Shown piece after piece: positions 1 through 9,925 of a stretch of DNA of 64,000 nt. Numbering within the stretch: position 1 is the first letter of the stretch; every line of letters begins with the position of its first letter. The position numbers and the translations under genes are program-made. The notes beneath the pieces are model-generated. The model searched no databases. It was not told the DNA's origin and saw only the letters and a list, made by a program, of their open reading frames with translations. This DNA is from Hermatobates lingyangjiaoensis (Eukaryota; Arthropoda; Insecta; Hemiptera; Hermatobatidae): the NCBI GenBank assembly GCA_026182355.1, contig JAPFBL010000068.1, forward strand, positions 3,613,001-3,677,000, given 5' to 3'.

Positions 1-388
1 GAAAAACTAAGTATTACATTAAAGATTTTTTACAAGAAAAATATGGTCTATGGATTTATACCAACTGTCTAGTTTGAATGAACACGTGACACTGCTCATT
101 GTCACATTGTTTGATATGTTAGGTATTCATTCAAACTAGACAGTTGTTATTAAAATCCACAGACTATATTTTTTTTGTAAAAAATCTTTAATGTTATACT
201 TAGTTTTTCTGTTTCAAACATTTATACTTCTCACTATGAAAAAGGTTTAAAATAAAAACAGAAACGTTGGCAATGAGAGTTTAATTTGAACGTGAAGAAC
301 TGACCGAGTCCTGATAAACTTTAGTTTTGTTGTATTAAAATCAATTGACTTGATTGAATTTACAGAAAGTCTGTTTCCTTCCTTTATT
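1..388. repeat. Fold-back element, family A, cut by window start
   Basis: Arms at about 1-82 and 126-209 are inverted copies (1 pairs with 209). After the right arm comes the family A motif: ACTATGAAAAAGG, an AT-rich hairpin, then GAAACGTTGGCAA at about 228-283. It continues to a GACCGAGTCCTGAT block near 302-316 shared with 35826-35869 and 56228-56245. (TA)n begins at about 389. I interpret it as a degenerate PLE-type pseudo-LTR pair. Confidence 0.65.
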
Positions 389-754
389 AATATATATATA
401 TATATATATACACGAGTTCGAGATTAACAAAGAGCAACACACAAAGTAGGGAAACACACTTACAGACTCAAATTTTCGGGTAATCCGTCTTCAAGAGAAA
501 AGAGAATGGGAGACCAAGCACGTTGTAGGCGCAACGGCAAGTAACCAACCCGGCAACCGCCAGTGCTGGGTTACTTGCCGGGTTGGTTACTTGCCGTTGC
601 GCCTACAACGTGCTTGGTCTCCCATTCTCTTTTCTCCTGAAGACGGATTACCCGAAAATTTGAGTCTGTAAGTGTGTTTCCCTACTTTGTGTGTTGCTCT
701 TTGTTAATCTCGAACTCGTATTGTGTCCAGTTTGGATCGTATTTCGTTTTATCA

Positions 755-788
<34 letters not shown>
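389..788. mobile_element. Fold-back element, family B1, with tail, between two (TA)n tracts
   Basis: The arms 412-556 and 575-719 are 145 bp each with an 18-bp loop. They pair throughout except for rare mismatches. The left arm starts directly at (TA)n (389-411). The right arm continues 38 bp (720-757) before the next (TA)n (758-788). That tail contains TTTGGATCGTATTTC, also present in the tail at 56545-56582. Each arm holds a hammerhead-like motif (plus at 634-664, minus in the left arm). Inverted pseudo-LTRs with a short tail on one side are typical of Penelope-like elements. No reverse transcriptase is present. Confidence 0.75.
634..664 (+). ncRNA. Hammerhead-like ribozyme motif, family B1
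   Basis: The core CTGAAGA (637-643) is followed by a short stem II (GG/CC, 645-653), then GAAA (654-657). AATT (657-660) serves as a palindromic stem III and T661 is the cleavage-site base. Stem I pairs CTC (634-636) with GAG (662-664). The matching site in the left arm (minus strand, about 467-497) has C3 changed to T. Confidence 0.5.
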
Positions 789-790
<2 letters not shown>

Positions 791-821
791 GATCAAACCA
801 CAATAAGAAATGGGAAAACAA

Positions 822-864
822 GACTAAGATCTTTCAACCGTAACAAGCGGTCTTCGTCAGAGTC
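822..864 (-). ncRNA. Hammerhead ribozyme motif, family C1, opposite arm
   Basis: This is the mirror of the 891-933 motif in the left arm: GACT, CTGACGA, stem II ACCG/CGGT with an extra possible G-U pair, GAA, AGATCT, T, AGTC. All core bases are intact, so both strands of this locus encode a candidate ribozyme. Confidence 0.68.
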
Positions 865-890
865 AAACACCCAACTGACTCTGGGTTTTT

Positions 891-933
891 GACTCTGACG
901 AATACCGCTTGTTACGGTTGAAAGATCTTAGTC
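891..933 (+). ncRNA. Hammerhead ribozyme motif, family C1 (best match in window)
   Basis: All core positions are met. Stem I is GACT (891-894) with AGTC (930-933), 4 bp. The core CTGACGA is at 895-901. Stem II is ACCG (904-907) with CGGT (915-918). GAA (920-922) is followed by A15.1 opening the palindrome AGATCT (923-928), and T929 is the nucleotide before the predicted cut. Stem III has no loop as a monomer, so two copies would pair through AGATCT as a dimeric ribozyme, a form known for short-stem-III animal hammerheads. Activity is not shown here. Confidence 0.7.
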
Positions 934-1330
934 TTGTTTTCTCATTTCTTATTGTGGTTTGATCATTGATTGTTATTTCACGTGTTTATGTGAAATCTTT
1001 TTATTAATATATATGTAAGTACAAAATAGGTTTCCTGAGGATCAGATCCAAAGATTAACTACTTCTGATCATAAGCCTTTGGACTTAATCTTGAAGAATC
1101 CTATATTGAATTATAAGAATCAGTGGTTAAGAAGCTATATCAATATACATACAAGTCTACATCAAACAGTAACTGGATGTCACAGTTAGACTAGAAAATA
1201 CTAGGTCTAGATGTGGAAGAGAGAAAGTATGTAACGCAGGGAGCTCAGCAAGAAGGCGTTCAACGCAGAACATTCTGCTAATTTTAATAAATCATTAGTT
1301 GTGCAATCCGTAATTGTGTGGTATTTACTC

Positions 1331-1528
1331 ATTCTGAGGTAAAATGGATAAACCAACAAAAGTCTCCACACAAATGAAGTTTTATTCAACGCGTTTCGAA
1401 AACTTTGTGTTCATCATCAGGAAGACACCAAGGATGTGGTAATGACGGGTTGGTCCAGTGAACTCAACCCAGAATAAAACTTCATTTGTGTGGAGACTTT
1501 TGTTGGTTTATCCATTTTACCTCAGAAT
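1331..1528. repeat. Fold-back element, family E1
   Basis: Arms 1331-1387 and 1472-1528 are 57 bp each with an 84-bp loop and pair almost perfectly. The loop starts with the hammerhead-like motif on the minus strand (1385-1423). No (TA)n borders are visible. A diverged relative is at 49737-49975. Confidence 0.75.
1385..1423 (-). ncRNA. Hammerhead-like ribozyme motif, family E1
   Basis: On the minus strand: TTC, core CTGATGA (1420 to 1414), a stem II of GAACAC/GTTTTC type with one mismatch and an AAA loop, GAA, palindrome ACGCGT, T, GAA. Stem I is TTC/GAA, 3 bp. The core is canonical. The short stems make it a minimal or dimeric type I candidate. Confidence 0.55.
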
Positions 1529-2119
1529 AATTTTAATAAGTTTAAGAGTTTACTATCTTAATATGCAAATTTTAGGAAACAAATATTTAACTACACACAC
1601 CTACAGTCTCTAATTGGCAATTTAACTGTGATCAGGAGAGAGGGAGACCAAGCATACAGTCATCCTGTGCTATGGACGGATGAGTTTCTATTAGTCACTT
1701 CATTATGTACACCTATTTACGATGTTTTATAAAACGTATTCATTAAAAAAATATATCTTATTATTAATTACTGTAATGGTATAAATTAAATAAAAAAAAA
1801 TGTAATTTTTGCATAAAACACGTGGGAAGGAATCTAAGGAACATTATTTAATTTAAATGTGTTGTTAATTATTTACAAATTGCCGTATTTAATGTCTTGT
1901 GTTGAATGAGTATCAGATATCTAATGAATACATTTTCAAGCTCGTATGCGAGTGAAGGAGCGATAAGCAAAATGTTAATGGGGCTTAAAGCCCTTCTCAA
2001 TGGAATACACACTGAAGGAGTAATTATCAACCGGCAAACTCAATATGTCTTTAATGTAGATGCTTGAGTTTAATAACTAGAAACATGGTGTGTTTTCTCT
2101 AAAAGCATGCGGAATTCAC

Positions 2120-2260
2120 CTCTAAGGCCTTGAGGTAGAGTCGGGTGGCTTCTTCAATATAACCCTGTTCCCGTTTGATGTTTGCCAGATTATTGAGCGA
2201 GTCAGCATGCGTGGGGCACAGCCGAAGAGCCGTGTTGTAGCATTCTTCAGCGTCAGAGAC
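2120..2260 (-). CDS. Ogt: Ogt internal exon (TPR), most downstream exon in window
   Basis: This 141-nt phase 0-0 exon encodes 47 residues: [47 protein letters not shown]. This continues the OGT TPR array directly from the previous exon (KEKGQ|VSDAEE). The ending [14 protein letters not shown] is the insect wording; vertebrates read NIEEAVRLYRKALE. The acceptor is TTTGTGCAG and the donor is GAG|GTGAAT. The next exon, expected to begin VFP, and the whole catalytic region lie beyond position 1 of the window. An open frame on the opposite strand at 2207-2395 is only a shadow of this exon. Confidence 0.95.
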
Positions 2261-4656
2261 CTGCACAAACAACACATGATCGAGTCGTCTTCTTTAACAG
2301 GCGCTCAAGGAGTGAGCCTAGCCACCTGTCATGTTGACAAGACTGCTAATAAACACTATTTATGTTGGTACTTAGTATACAAAGTTCTATACTGAAGCTA
2401 CCTTATGGCAGTTGCACTAATAAACAATTAAGTACCCACGCACAGTTTGCAATATATGAAAAAAAATTGAAAAAAGATTAAAAAATGACATTTCTAATTC
2501 TATTATATGTTCATCATCTAAAACAAAACAGAACCAGTTTTCACATTGTACCACCTAATAGACATTACAATCCTAAGATACATCAATAATATATCAGTGC
2601 TTTTTTATGAATGCCACCACAGGTTACCACAATTTTTTTAAACATTTGAACAATGTCTATTAAACCTGAAAAAAAGGTTCAGGAAGAAAATGACGCCTAG
2701 AACCTTGAAGAACATAATACTTTATCCGAACAGGATTATATATAAGAAATCCACACGTATTAATGGACCACGTATGGAATGGCTACACACAGAGGACTAA
2801 ACCCTCCTAACTACTATAATTCCGTATATAACTTCACTAAAACCACTTACAAAAATAATGAGAAAAGGTTTGCTAAGAACTTGCTTGTTACAAGTCAGTG
2901 GAGACCTGAGAACAGAGACCCTGTCGAGGCCATATGCCGAACAGATATGACAAAGTAGAGATTGTGAGCGCTCCATCTGCCTGTAGATCAGTCCACTCTA
3001 TAACGACAACTGTATTAAAGAATCATACTAAAACAACATAATCAGTGATTGTTTAAAATATTTCACGGGAAACCACCGGAAAATAAAACCAAATAATAAA
3101 CCGCTTTTTGGAAATTTATAAAGTAAATAATCCCTTTCAATTAGAAACGACCCGCGTCAAACTTTGTATTCGTCAAACTTTGGAGGTGAATACACTTAAC
3201 ATATTACCTAATGTAGTACATAAATACATAAAATAATTTACTTTTTATTTATCATAGTTATATACTTATTTATGATTCTTCTTAGCACTATTCTCCTTAC
3301 TTACTTTCATGCTTAGTTTCATTTATCCCCATCTCACTCCATTTAACTCTCTTCGCTTGGTGGTTACCCTGATTGGACTCACAGACTTGTGCAATCACTG
3401 CTTAGCCATCTTTCTTCTGAGTAGATGAGTGCCGAAACAAAGAAGCGAGTTGAATACTATATGACCTTTCACGGCAATGTGATGTGTTAACCTCGTGGAC
3501 CGTTTCATTTTTGTATTATATATACCAATTTCCAATACCATTTCCATGCAAACATATAACGGACTTAGTTTCAATGACTGTTTCACTGGTCACATTCTTA
3601 AATAGATATCCGATTCTAACACCATAGAAACATAAAGTGCTTCTGGTAAGGTAATTTCAGTCTTGGTATTAGATTAACTCCTGGATTCAACCTCAATCGA
3701 TCATTTTTTCATTTTTTTGCTTTATACTTTCCGTCTCTGTTTTCTAAGTCTTTTATTTTGTATTACGAGTATATAGTATTTTTTTTGTACAGATGAAACT
3801 TGATACTTTAGTTATCTTTATTTGTGAGGAAAATTAGTAGACTTCAGAACAAAAAGAAGGTTCTGTTTACAAGATGCATGTGGGGATTGAGGTATATCAT
3901 ACTTGAGATATTGTAGAAAAGGTCTACTTGCTTGGGCAAAACATCATAAATATTCTATAAGAAAACATGAAGAGTTGAACTCTATATTTCAAAAGATCAG
4001 TAGCTTTAGTCATTCAATGAAATAGGGAGCCTCTGAAGAACTAATTTCCTATCTTCTGATATTGGAATAGAGGAAAGTGCCATCATTAAAAATAATTTTG
4101 AAACCTTTATCAATAAAAGCCAGACCTCTTTAGACTGCATAAAGTTTTAACTGAAGGCATAGTTAAACAAATTGGACTCACAGATAATTAGTAACAGGTT
4201 AATACGAATATGGACTCTAATCATACTACTGTCACCTATAGTATACTGATAATCCCAGTCTTCTATTACATTTAGTTTTTTCTCTTGCATTCTTGTAACC
4301 TTATTGTTATTCCTTAATGTTTCCTTTAGTGTCCTATATCATGCAAGCACAGCATACATTTCTTTTGCTGTACTATACCTATGTGAAAAGTTAGTCATTA
4401 GCATTCCTAGGAATCCTCTAGGCATACGACCCAGTAATATTTAGGACTCATGATCCATGTCTACCTTCGTTGGAGAAATCACCAAGGACCGATCTAAGTC
4501 TTTCACAATGAATAAGTTTCCTGAGTTAGCAGTAGGTTTAGTCAATTCGATAAACACAAATCTAATGTTCTCCTCAAACATTACCTTACTTAATAATATA
4601 CACATAATGCATAGATCTATTACAAACTAGTTGAAAGTGAGGATAATTTCAGTTAC
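2261..4656 (-). other. Ogt intron (2396 bp)
   Basis: The intron lies between the 4657-4762 and 2120-2260 exons, with GT at 4655-4656 and AG at 2261-2262. It is AT-rich. I see no fold-back, transposon or RNA gene in it, and the short open frames are not convincing. Confidence 0.9.
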
Positions 4657-4762
4657 CTGTCCTTTTTCCTTAAGAGCATTAGCAAGGTTACAATAAGCAT
4701 CAGGGAAATTCGGTTGAAGTTCGATGGCACGTCTGTAGGCGTCGATGGCGAGATCAATAAGG
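4657..4762 (-). CDS. Ogt: Ogt internal exon (TPR)
   Basis: This 106-nt exon completes the split glycine codon and then encodes [20 protein letters not shown] and [15 protein letters not shown], one full TPR helix pair plus the start of the next. TPR positions are clear: A-YRRAIEL in helix B, P at the repeat boundary, AY-NLANAL in the following helix A. The acceptor is TTTCTAG and the donor is CAG|GTAACT, leaving phase 0, which matches the next exon. It is separated from the upstream exon by a 9273-bp intron full of repeats. The sequence is intact and under evident constraint, in contrast to its surroundings. Confidence 0.95.
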
Positions 4763-6308
4763 CTAGAAAAGAAAAGTTGACATCAATGTAGATGATATGG
4801 AAGGTCAAAGAGTGCATTAGTACACGAAGAACAGGACAAAAGAAAACAGGAAAAGTTAGAGCAGCACAGCAAGTGTTCAGTACACATACAAACAGGAACC
4901 GAACATTACATATAACATAACACATTACACATGTACTAACATTAACACTACAAGTATTATATAAAGTACTTAAAATACTTTGTGTCTTTCGGAAAAACAG
5001 AACCTTATAAATGAAATTTTCTTTTCTTTTTTAAATAAATTGAAAACAATAATAGATAATATGGAAAACAGAAAACAAATATTGCAAAGAAATGAACAAT
5101 AGAAATGCCATACAGAAATAACTAGAACGTTTTTAAATCAATCTTCAACTAGTTAAACATTTTTGAGTATTAGTTGTTTAAAAATGGTAACTTTTTTAAA
5201 ATGGCTGCTGATAACTTCACTATTTAGAAAAATATCATTTAAAATAAAAACTAGTTTTTATATCGTTATATAAATAATTTTTTTATCTCATACAAGCACA
5301 GTTGCATACATTCAAACAAATTTTGTAATATTTATTGTATATCTATCATATAAAATTGTTCAGTTAATGCAATAATTGTACAACGCTACTACAAATTAAA
5401 GCAATAAATGTATGTTATACTGCTATGTAACATAAAATAAATATGCTTTATACAAAAAATAAATAAAATTAATTTTATATATACATAAAAAATAACAATT
5501 GTTTACTTATTGGATACCATTAGTTGTTTGAAGTGCTATGGACATATCAAAGTGCTCATTATATTGCAAAATGGAGACAGGCACATAAACAGTTTAAACT
5601 GGCCACTAATGAGTTTGACAATACGTGGCATAAAAAAAATTATGAGTAGACCACTAACATGTTTTTCTAAAATTCAGTGAGGTAGCGACACTGTTGATTC
5701 TTTCTTGAGGATTACATTAATTTAGATCATTTCAGTTAAGACAGTTTGCCCTTGACGAGCTCCAGTAGCCCATTTTCTTAGTCTTAAACATGGAACAGTG
5801 TTACCTGTGCTCATGGATGAACAAGTACAAAGAGAAATCCGTCAAACCTTCCCGTTAGTGCGCCACCTAATAGTAAATATTTGTATACATTGAGGGGATT
5901 CCCTGTGCATGTAGCAATACATATACTGATATTGAAACCAGTTTTATAAAACTTTTCGCAGATTTTATTAGTTAGTATTATTAATATTATAATATGATTC
6001 ACAGTTACTATTAGTTATAAATAAATACTTAAGTGTTAATTTGAAATGCAACGTTACTCCTATAACACTATAACTCCTATAAAAATTGGTTTTATTTTTG
6101 TTTTATCAATTGCTCTGTTTGGTTGTTTGTGTCGCAATACTTCCTTGTTCACATTAACAGATGAATTAACCGTTTTCCCTTGAATGCTAGTGATGGGGTC
6201 GTTCGACGGTTTCGGACATTGCCCACCTTTGCAAACCTAAATCACTGAAATATATGCTTATATAATTCAATGGTAATTACTTTTAAATATAGTTAATGGG
6301 TTAGTAAT

Positions 6309-6855
6309 ATTAGAATTAGTAATAATACTGTCCGTCTTACCTCGTAAAGTCTCAGAAAATTCGACCGGTTTCGGGTCCGTCTGGATCCCATCTTCAAGAG
6401 CACCTAACTGACTGTGAATGTTATTTTCCTATAACCTACCTATACATGTCATCTACATTGTGGAATCAGTGTTGTCTGTTTAGTTAGTTTTTATTTTCCA
6501 TATTTCTTTAATTGCTGTTTTTTCCTTTTATTTCTTATTTCATTATCTATTTCCAGTTTCTGTATCGTCTTTTAAATGTTATAACCGACATTTTAGTAAA
6601 ACCACTTATAACATTTAAAAGAAGACACAGAAACTGGAAATAGATTATGAAATAAGAAATAAAAGGAAAAAATAAAGAAATGGAAAAAAAACAATACACA
6701 GACAATATTCCAAATTAGTCATGTATAGGTAGGTATAGGAAAATACATTCAGTGTTAGGTGCTCTTGAAGATGGGATCCAGACGGACCCGAAACCGGTCG
6801 AGATTTTCTGAGACTTTACGAGGTAAGACGGACAGTATTATTACTAATTCTAATA
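6309..6855. repeat. Fold-back element, family D
   Basis: Arms at about 6309-6584 and 6606-6855 are long inverted copies with small indels and a 21-bp loop. Each carries the same hammerhead-like motif near its outer end (6358-6400 minus, 6762-6802 plus). It lies inside an Ogt intron. No (TA)n border is evident. Confidence 0.8.
6762..6802 (+). ncRNA. Hammerhead-like motif, family D (C3 replaced by T)
   Basis: Stem I is CTC (6762-6764) with GAG (6800-6802). The core reads TTGAAGA instead of CTGAAGA. Stem II is strong: GGG/CCC, then TCC/GGA with one bulged A and an AGAC loop. GAA is followed by the palindrome ACCGGT (6793-6798) and C6799, giving the classic GUC cleavage triplet. C3 is normally essential, so this copy is probably inactive; the left-arm copy (6358-6400, minus) shares the change. 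Confidence 0.5.
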
Positions 6856-8219
6856 GTAACTACTTTTATTTGATATTACTGTTTTTAGTAAAAGTTTAAA
6901 GAATAACCCTTTGGTGGATAGTATGTTCATTTATTGAATTATCTGGATTTCTATATTTCTAGTTCATCTATAATACCAAGTATAAATCTTTTTTTGTCCT
7001 GTCTTTAATAAATCCATTGAATTTTCTATATATATATCTGGTGCAAAACTTAGTTAAGTGGGCAGATTGATATTAACCATTGAAATAATATTTAAAGGAT
7101 GCTTCGAATCTTGTTTTCGTGTTATGGTAGCCTTTTGTCCTACATGTAGTTCAACAACCGACGATAAACTCTACCAAAACATACAAGGTAATAAATAACA
7201 AATGGAGTATTGAAGGCGTGGGAGCTCTTCTGGATAAATTTACTAATACTTATGCACCATCATCCCCACCCCCTTAAATATTCAGGACCAATAAATACAA
7301 AAAATAACCATTTTTATTGAAGTAAAAGATAATAAAGAAAAAACAGAATAAAAAACCGATAAGATATAAGATGAAAACATCACTGTCAATCAACAGTTCT
7401 GTGCATAAGCCTAACTTGGTGTGAGTTGATAAATCAAATGTTTTAGCACAAGCTATTTTCTTTAATACTGTAAATAGCTTTTGGTGCCCTAAATACATTA
7501 ATTTAAATCAACTTCCCATAAAAAATTAATTTCCTAATGATTTAGCTAGAAACATAAATGTGTTTGTTTATTATAAAAAGCGTTAAATAAGTGCTTTTAG
7601 TCTCATTAAGAAAGTGAGTAATTAAACTATGCATACTTTACTAAAGTGCAACCCTTTGTTAGTTATAGTAGCTCCGCTTAATTTTAGCAGCTTCACATTA
7701 ACGGTTACTCTTATTAGTTTGTTCTTCAGCAATCCAATGTAATTAGAATTGCAGATTTTTCTCTTTATAATTTTTTATAAAACGAAACACATTCATTTAC
7801 TTGCAAATGAGGAACTAAGGAAGAGAGTTTTTATAATTAAAATTGCCAAATACAAATTAGATAATTAAAAAAAAATCTATAAAAAGTAATCATTCTTTAA
7901 AAATAATAAATATTCCAAAGCTGTAGAATAAATTTAATAAAGTAATTTATAATAATTGGTATTAATCAAGTTATAGTTTCTAATTTCATCAATTAAATAA
8001 ATAACAATGAATTAAACGTATCCCTCCTAAATTCGATCAATCAATTTAATGAAATAATAGGCATTATAACGTTATGTTTTAATTATATTAAATCAGCTCT
8101 TGTGCTTTGATCTGCTAAAACACTACACACAAAAACAAATCACACAGCTTTAGTGATTTTAGCCTTGATTCTGTAACAACCCAGTGAGAGGTGAATATCA
8201 CAATGCATACATTAAAGAA

Positions 8220-8795
8220 TATGTGGAGCGAGGGAGCTGTGAATGGCTATACTGAAGTTCTGGAAATGTTCCCACAGATGTACCCCACTGGCGTAAGCTG
8301 TAACCACCACTAGCTGATAACCAGGGCAACGAGGGAGTCGACGACTCAATCAAAGTGTCGTATAACTCCATGTTACAGTGCCTATTCTCACCTTGGGTTT
8401 GGAACTTCAGCCATCATCACGAGGAGAACACCAACTGTCAGCCTCACGCACGAATGCATGCGCGGTCATTTCCGCCCTATGTTATCCAGGATACTTAACT
8501 CGCATGGTGATAGGCCAAACCCATGAGACCTCTAGTTACTCCACCAGTAAGGAGTTACCTGGTTGGCTATTTTTCACGTCCCCTAGATTAGCCGGGAAAT
8601 AGAAGATCGTCTGCTCCTTAGCTTACCCGGCGCAGCGCGGGTATTCACTAATGTGAACAGAAAGGTTTACTAATCTTTAGAGATCTGTACTAAGTACCAC
8701 ATGTGTACTGTAGTGTTACATCAATCTACTGATGAAAGTAGGGACTGAGCCTCTCACAACATTGGCAGGACGGCAGAAGTGGCCTTGCCTCAATA
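8220..8795. repeat. Unidentified GC-richer interspersed segment
   Basis: Base composition rises well above the surrounding intron. On the minus strand it contains a patch around 8610-8640 of the type ACCCGCGCTGCGCCGGGTAA, which looks like a dispersed repeat. An open frame at 8378-8602 has no recognisable domain. It abuts the mariner insertion and could be part of the same older repeat as the sequence at 9678-9930. The family is not recognised. Confidence 0.4.
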
Positions 8796-9675
8796 CGAGG
8801 TGTGTAAATAAAGTAGTGAGACTGGCAACGTCGCTTTCGATCTGGCAACGCTGGAGACGCGTGGCCTTGAGTAGCGTCAGGTGCACGTGTATGCGCCTCC
8901 AGTATGAATCTGAACTCGCCACAGTCATTTGTTTGTCCGTAGCGTTGGTTTTCGTGAAATGGTTTTTTCTTGAGCGTTTTAAAAATGAGTGACCTCAAAG
9001 TTGAGCAGCGGTGTGCAATCAAATTTTGCTTCAGACTTGGACATAATGCAACCGAAACTTTTGAAAAACTTCAGGAGGCCTATGGAGAACGTGTTTTATT
9101 AAGGGCACAGGTTTTTCGGTGGTTTAAGGAATTTTCAGAAGGAAGAGAGTCGATTGAAGATGAACCACGAAGCGTGGACGGAATCGTCCACAAAGAGTTT
9201 GTGCCACAAGGCCAAACGGTTAATCAGCACTTCTACCGTGAGGTCCTTGAAAGACTTCGAAAAAGAGTCCTTCATGGGCCAAACATCAAAGACAAGTGGG
9301 TGTTGCATCACGACAACGCGCCCTGTCACACTGCCATCTCAATAAACGATGTTTTGGCCAGTAAAAACATTCCTGTTGCCCTCAGCCTCCTTATTCACCA
9401 GACTTGAGTCTTTATCACTTTTTCCTCTTCCCGAGATTGAAAAATCACCTCAAGGGAACTCATTTCGGGACACTACAAAACATACAAACTGCTGTAACCG
9501 ACCAGCTGAAGGCCATTCCATGAATCGAGTTCAGCAATGCTACAATGATTGGAAGACCGTCTCCAGCGCTGTGTGGCTTCCGAGGAACTATTTGAAGTGA
9601 CAATATCACATTGTAATTATATTTGAATAGAAATTTAAAAAAAAATCAGTCTCACTACTTTATTTACACACCTCG
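8796..9675 (+). mobile_element. Mariner-family DNA transposon, internally deleted (880 bp)
   Basis: Two 29-bp terminal inverted repeats (8796-8824 and 9647-9675; start CGAGGTGTGTAAATAAAGTA) match at every position. They are flanked by TA on both sides (8794-8795 and 9676-9677), the target duplication typical of Tc1/mariner. Mariner elements are usually about 1.3 kb, so roughly 400 bp is missing from the middle. The element sits in an Ogt intron in antisense orientation to the gene and next to a 5S-derived unit. It has no functional transposase, but its intact ends could in principle be mobilised in trans by a related transposase. Confidence 0.95.
8985..9600 (+). pseudogene. Broken mariner transposase
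   Basis: The reading frame begins with ATG at 8985 (MSDLKVEQRCAIKFCFRLGH), the N-terminal helix-turn-helix of mariner transposases, and runs to ...SIEDEPRS. It then jumps straight to GIVHKEFVPQGQTVN of the catalytic core. The deletion removes the linker, the rest of the DNA-binding region and probably the first catalytic Asp. The second motif HHDNAPCHTA is present. After it the frame shifts near 9375-9385, so the YSPDLSLYHFF motif with the third Asp (about 9395-9430) lies in another frame. A stop and further small indels follow before the C-terminal end at 9600. It is clearly non-functional. Confidence 0.93.
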
Positions 9676-9832
9676 TACATCTTTTCTAACCAACAACCAC
9701 TTAACTTCACCAAAATCCACCAACAAAATATAACTTTCTACCGGCTACCCACACGTATAGGTTTTTCATCTTTAATGCTAGTCAAAGAGTGAAAGTGTGG
9801 CTCATTCGTCATTCGACACCCAGTGGATAAGC

Positions 9833-9925
9833 CATATATACCGGGATGCAAAGGCACGTGGTGTCTCCCATTGAAGTACTAATCACGGCCAATGTTGCTT
9901 AACTTTCCTGATCCTGTGAGATCCT
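9833..9925 (-). repeat. 5S rRNA-derived sequence (5S pseudogene or 5S-headed SINE)
   Basis: Read on the minus strand, this stretch follows animal 5S rRNA from about nucleotide 30 onward. GTTAAGCAAC matches the A-box region, GTGATTAGT the intermediate element, and TAGTACTTCAATGGGAGAC the C box, followed by a diverged 3' end. The first part of 5S is missing or unrecognisable, and an A-rich run (9931-9939 on plus) adjoins it. Divergence is too high for a working 5S gene. Sequence downstream on the minus strand (to the mariner at 9677) may be the body of a 5S-derived SINE that the mariner split; that part is inference. Confidence 0.75.

Larger units (their letters stand above)
758..1010. mobile_element. 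Fold-back element, family C1
   Basis: Arms 788-867 and 888-967 are 80 bp each with a 20-bp loop and are almost perfectly paired. The left arm begins at (TA)n (758-788). The right arm runs on for about 37 bp (968-1004) to an AT repeat. It carries a hammerhead motif in each arm (822-864 minus, 891-933 plus). Related copies are at 20779-20913, 35930-35990 and 44121-44285. Confidence 0.75.

Noticed and set aside
674..892. Open frame containing a run of Ile-Tyr
   Set aside because: It is read through a (TA)n tract and fold-back arms; similar IY-rich frames at 46298, 56483 and 40939 have the same cause.
2207..2395. Plus-strand open frame of 62 codons
   Set aside because: It is antisense to the Ogt exon at 2120-2260; its openness comes from that exon.
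8378..8602. Open frame of 74 codons in a GC-richer segment
   Set aside because: No recognisable domain, and it lies in what looks like an interspersed repeat.
9833..9925. Functional 5S rRNA gene
   Set aside because: The 5' part is missing and the rest carries too many changes.
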